Below, piece after piece: positions 7,127 to 8,240 of a stretch of 8,240 nt of DNA. Each line of letters opens with the position of its first letter. The stretch's first letter is position 1. A program made the translations under genes and the position numbers. This stretch comes from Acinetobacter sp. (GTDB taxonomy: Bacteria > Pseudomonadota > Gammaproteobacteria > Pseudomonadales > Moraxellaceae). The DNA lies in contig JASLIY010000281.1 of the NCBI GenBank assembly GCA_030152675.1, forward strand, positions 1-8,240. The letters run 5' to 3'. A model generated the notes under the pieces. It made no database searches and was not told where the DNA came from. It saw only the letters and a program-made list of their open reading frames with translations.

Positions 7127-7237
7127 ATGAATACTTCAGCCATTATTATGATGATTATTTCAATCGTGTTTCTCTGGGGCGGTTTATTGTTGGCGATTTT
7201 ACATCTCACCAAACACCCCGAGCAGGCAGATGATTAA
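7127..7237 (+). CDS. metS: MetS-type small subunit of the NSS transporter (36 residues)
   Basis: A 36-codon frame, MNTSAIIMMIISIVFLWGG and onward, ends at TAA. Residues 4-26 form a single hydrophobic helix, followed by a short polar tail (HLTKHPEQADD). The pattern NTSAIIMMIIS, then WGG, then a tail with HP is what I recall of the methionine/alanine importer small-subunit family, found directly after NSS transporter genes. In Corynebacterium glutamicum the small subunit MetS is required for MetP-dependent methionine uptake; the same role is inferred here. The gene starts 10 bases after the transporter stop. Its Shine-Dalgarno AGGAG (7115-7119) overlaps that TAG stop codon, which strongly suggests translational coupling. 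A terminator follows, closing the operon. Confidence 0.88.
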   Translation: MNTSAIIMMIISIVFLWGGLLLAILHLTKHPEQADD

Positions 7238-7272
7238 TCGGTTGCTTTAAGTTTTAAAACAGAAAAACACAC

Positions 7273-7310
7273 CCCATAAAAAAGAGCCGATCGCGGCTCT
7301 TTTTTATGGG
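7273..7310. terminator. Bidirectional intrinsic terminator between the NSS operon and rsmB
   Basis: Arms of 17 bases, CCCATAAAAAAGAGCCG (7273-7289) and its exact complement (7294-7310), flank an ATCG loop. The GC-rich core GAGCCG/CGGCTC is bounded by six A on one side and six T on the other, so each strand reads a GC stem followed by a T-run. It lies 35 bases after the small-subunit stop and 40 bases after the rsmB stop, serving both converging genes. Confidence 0.93.
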
Positions 7311-7350
7311 CGCTTGTTCGATCTTGAAATCGACGATGCGCAGGTTTGGA

Positions 7351-8240
7351 TTAAGCGCGCTTACTGATCAAACAATAATAGAAGCCGTCACCACGACCGG
7401 GTTCAGGTAAGAGTTGGCGACCATGGATTTGTTCAATGCCCCAGTCGGCTTGGATTTTGATTTCTTCAGCATCTGCATGTTCAGCAAAGAAGTCTTGCAT
7501 TTGTTGTTCATTTTCAGCTTTTAAAATTGAACAGGTGATATAGAGCATCACGCCACCGGCGTTGAGCTGTTGCCACATATGCGCCAAGATTTGTTTTTGC
7601 AGTGCCACCGTGGTTGGAATATCCGTGGTTTGGCGCAACAGGCGAATGTCGGGATGACGGCGTAAAACCCCCGTGGCAGAACATGGCGCATCTAGAACGA
7701 TACAGTCGAGTGCCTCAGGTGCTTGCCACGTGCAGGCATCCGCCGTGATCACTTCGATGTCTTGATCGTGATGCAATTGCAAGCGGTCGATATTATCAAA
7801 TAGACGCTCTAGACGTTTTTCGTCATTGTCCAAGGCGAAAAGCTTTTTGAGATCAAAGCGCTCTAACAAATGTGCTGTCTTGCCGCCGGGCGCAGCACAG
7901 GCATCGAGTACAGTTTTCTGGCTCAGGTCCGGGAGCAGTTGCGTGGCCAATTGCGCATGTTCATCTTGTACAGAGAACCAACCTTGTTCAAAGCCCAACA
8001 GATCTGGAATGTGACCATTTTGATCGAGGATGATGCCATCGGCTGAGATCGGGCAGGCATGTGCTTCAACACCCAACTCCAGAATTTGCGCGAGATACGC
8101 ATCACGGTTGATCTGACGTTGATTGACACGAATGGTCAAGGGCGCCACTTGTTTGAGATGTTGGAACAGTTCAGGCAGTTGTTCGGGCCAGTCTTTTTTC
8201 AGACGTTTAAACATCCAGCTCGGCAAGCCATGTGCTTGTG
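7351..8240 (-). CDS. rsmB: 16S rRNA (cytosine(967)-C(5))-methyltransferase RsmB, C-terminal part (5' end beyond the window)
   Basis: RsmB (Sun/Fmu) transfers a methyl group from S-adenosylmethionine to C967 of 16S rRNA in the cytosol. The frame is open to the right edge and shows 295 C-terminal residues, beginning QAHGLPSWMFKRL. Against about 430 residues in E. coli RsmB, roughly 135 are missing: the NusB-like RNA-binding domain and the start. The SAM-binding loop DACAAPGGKT is encoded at 7876-7905. Motif IV DAPCSATGVLRRHPD carries its Cys at 7681-7683. Motif VI TCSILKAEN carries the expected nucleophilic Cys at 7531-7533. The chain ends in GDGFYYCLISKR, a usual Sun-family ending. Both catalytic cysteines and the RRHPD segment typical of RsmB are present, which favours it over the related RsmF or Nop2-type enzymes. 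An apparent TTG start at 8226 is only internal. Transcription converges on the metS terminator. Confidence 0.95.
   Translation of the reverse strand, partial: QAHGLPSWMFKRLKKDWPEQLPELFQHLKQVAPLTIRVNQRQINRDAYLAQILELGVEAHACPISADGIILDQNGHIPDLLGFEQGWFSVQDEHAQLATQLLPDLSQKTVLDACAAPGGKTAHLLERFDLKKLFALDNDEKRLERLFDNIDRLQLHHDQDIEVITADACTWQAPEALDCIVLDAPCSATGVLRRHPDIRLLRQTTDIPTTVALQKQILAHMWQQLNAGGVMLYITCSILKAENEQQMQDFFAEHADAEEIKIQADWGIEQIHGRQLLPEPGRGDGFYYCLISKRA

Noticed and set aside
8224..8226. TTG codon as the start of rsmB
   Set aside because: The frame continues upstream to the window edge with RsmB-like residues (QAHGLPSW), so this is internal.

Overview
The window looks like ordinary chromosomal DNA of a gammaproteobacterium, most likely Acinetobacter or a close Moraxellaceae relative. 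This rests on the moderate GC, the AT-rich spacers, the GGGGCTTT-type terminators and my recollection of the protein families. It is not a proven taxonomic call. I see no mobile element, CRISPR array, tRNA or rRNA.

Layout, left to right. (1) 1-2003, minus strand: the first 667 codons of a large SNF2-family helicase with an N-terminal SWIM zinc finger. It is cut by the left edge just as the helicase core begins. (2) 2004-2503: a 500-base spacer holding the helicase promoter, an intrinsic terminator that points leftwards but has no obvious gene in front of it, and a stretch I cannot explain. (3) 2504-3634, plus: an AI-2E/PerM-family membrane protein. (4) 3724-4425, minus: a small exported beta-barrel-type outer membrane protein. 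It converges on the AI-2E gene through a shared hairpin terminator. (5) 4683-5285, plus, divergent from the barrel gene: a secreted DUF1287 protein with an NlpC/P60-like Cys/His arrangement. (6) 5638-7237, plus: a two-gene operon with a sodium-coupled NSS amino-acid transporter followed by a 36-residue MetS-type small subunit. (7) A perfect 17-bp-arm hairpin terminator shared with (8) 7351-8240, minus: the C-terminal two thirds of the 16S rRNA m5C967 methyltransferase RsmB, cut by the right edge.

The genes do not form one pathway. The one clear functional unit is the NSS transporter with its small subunit, where the ribosome-binding site of the second gene overlaps the stop codon of the first. 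The divergent pair (outer membrane protein and DUF1287 protein) are both cell-envelope proteins and may share a control region. I found no convincing new multi-gene system. The least explained stretch is 2182-2450, where a minus-strand terminator implies a short transcript with no convincing coding sequence.
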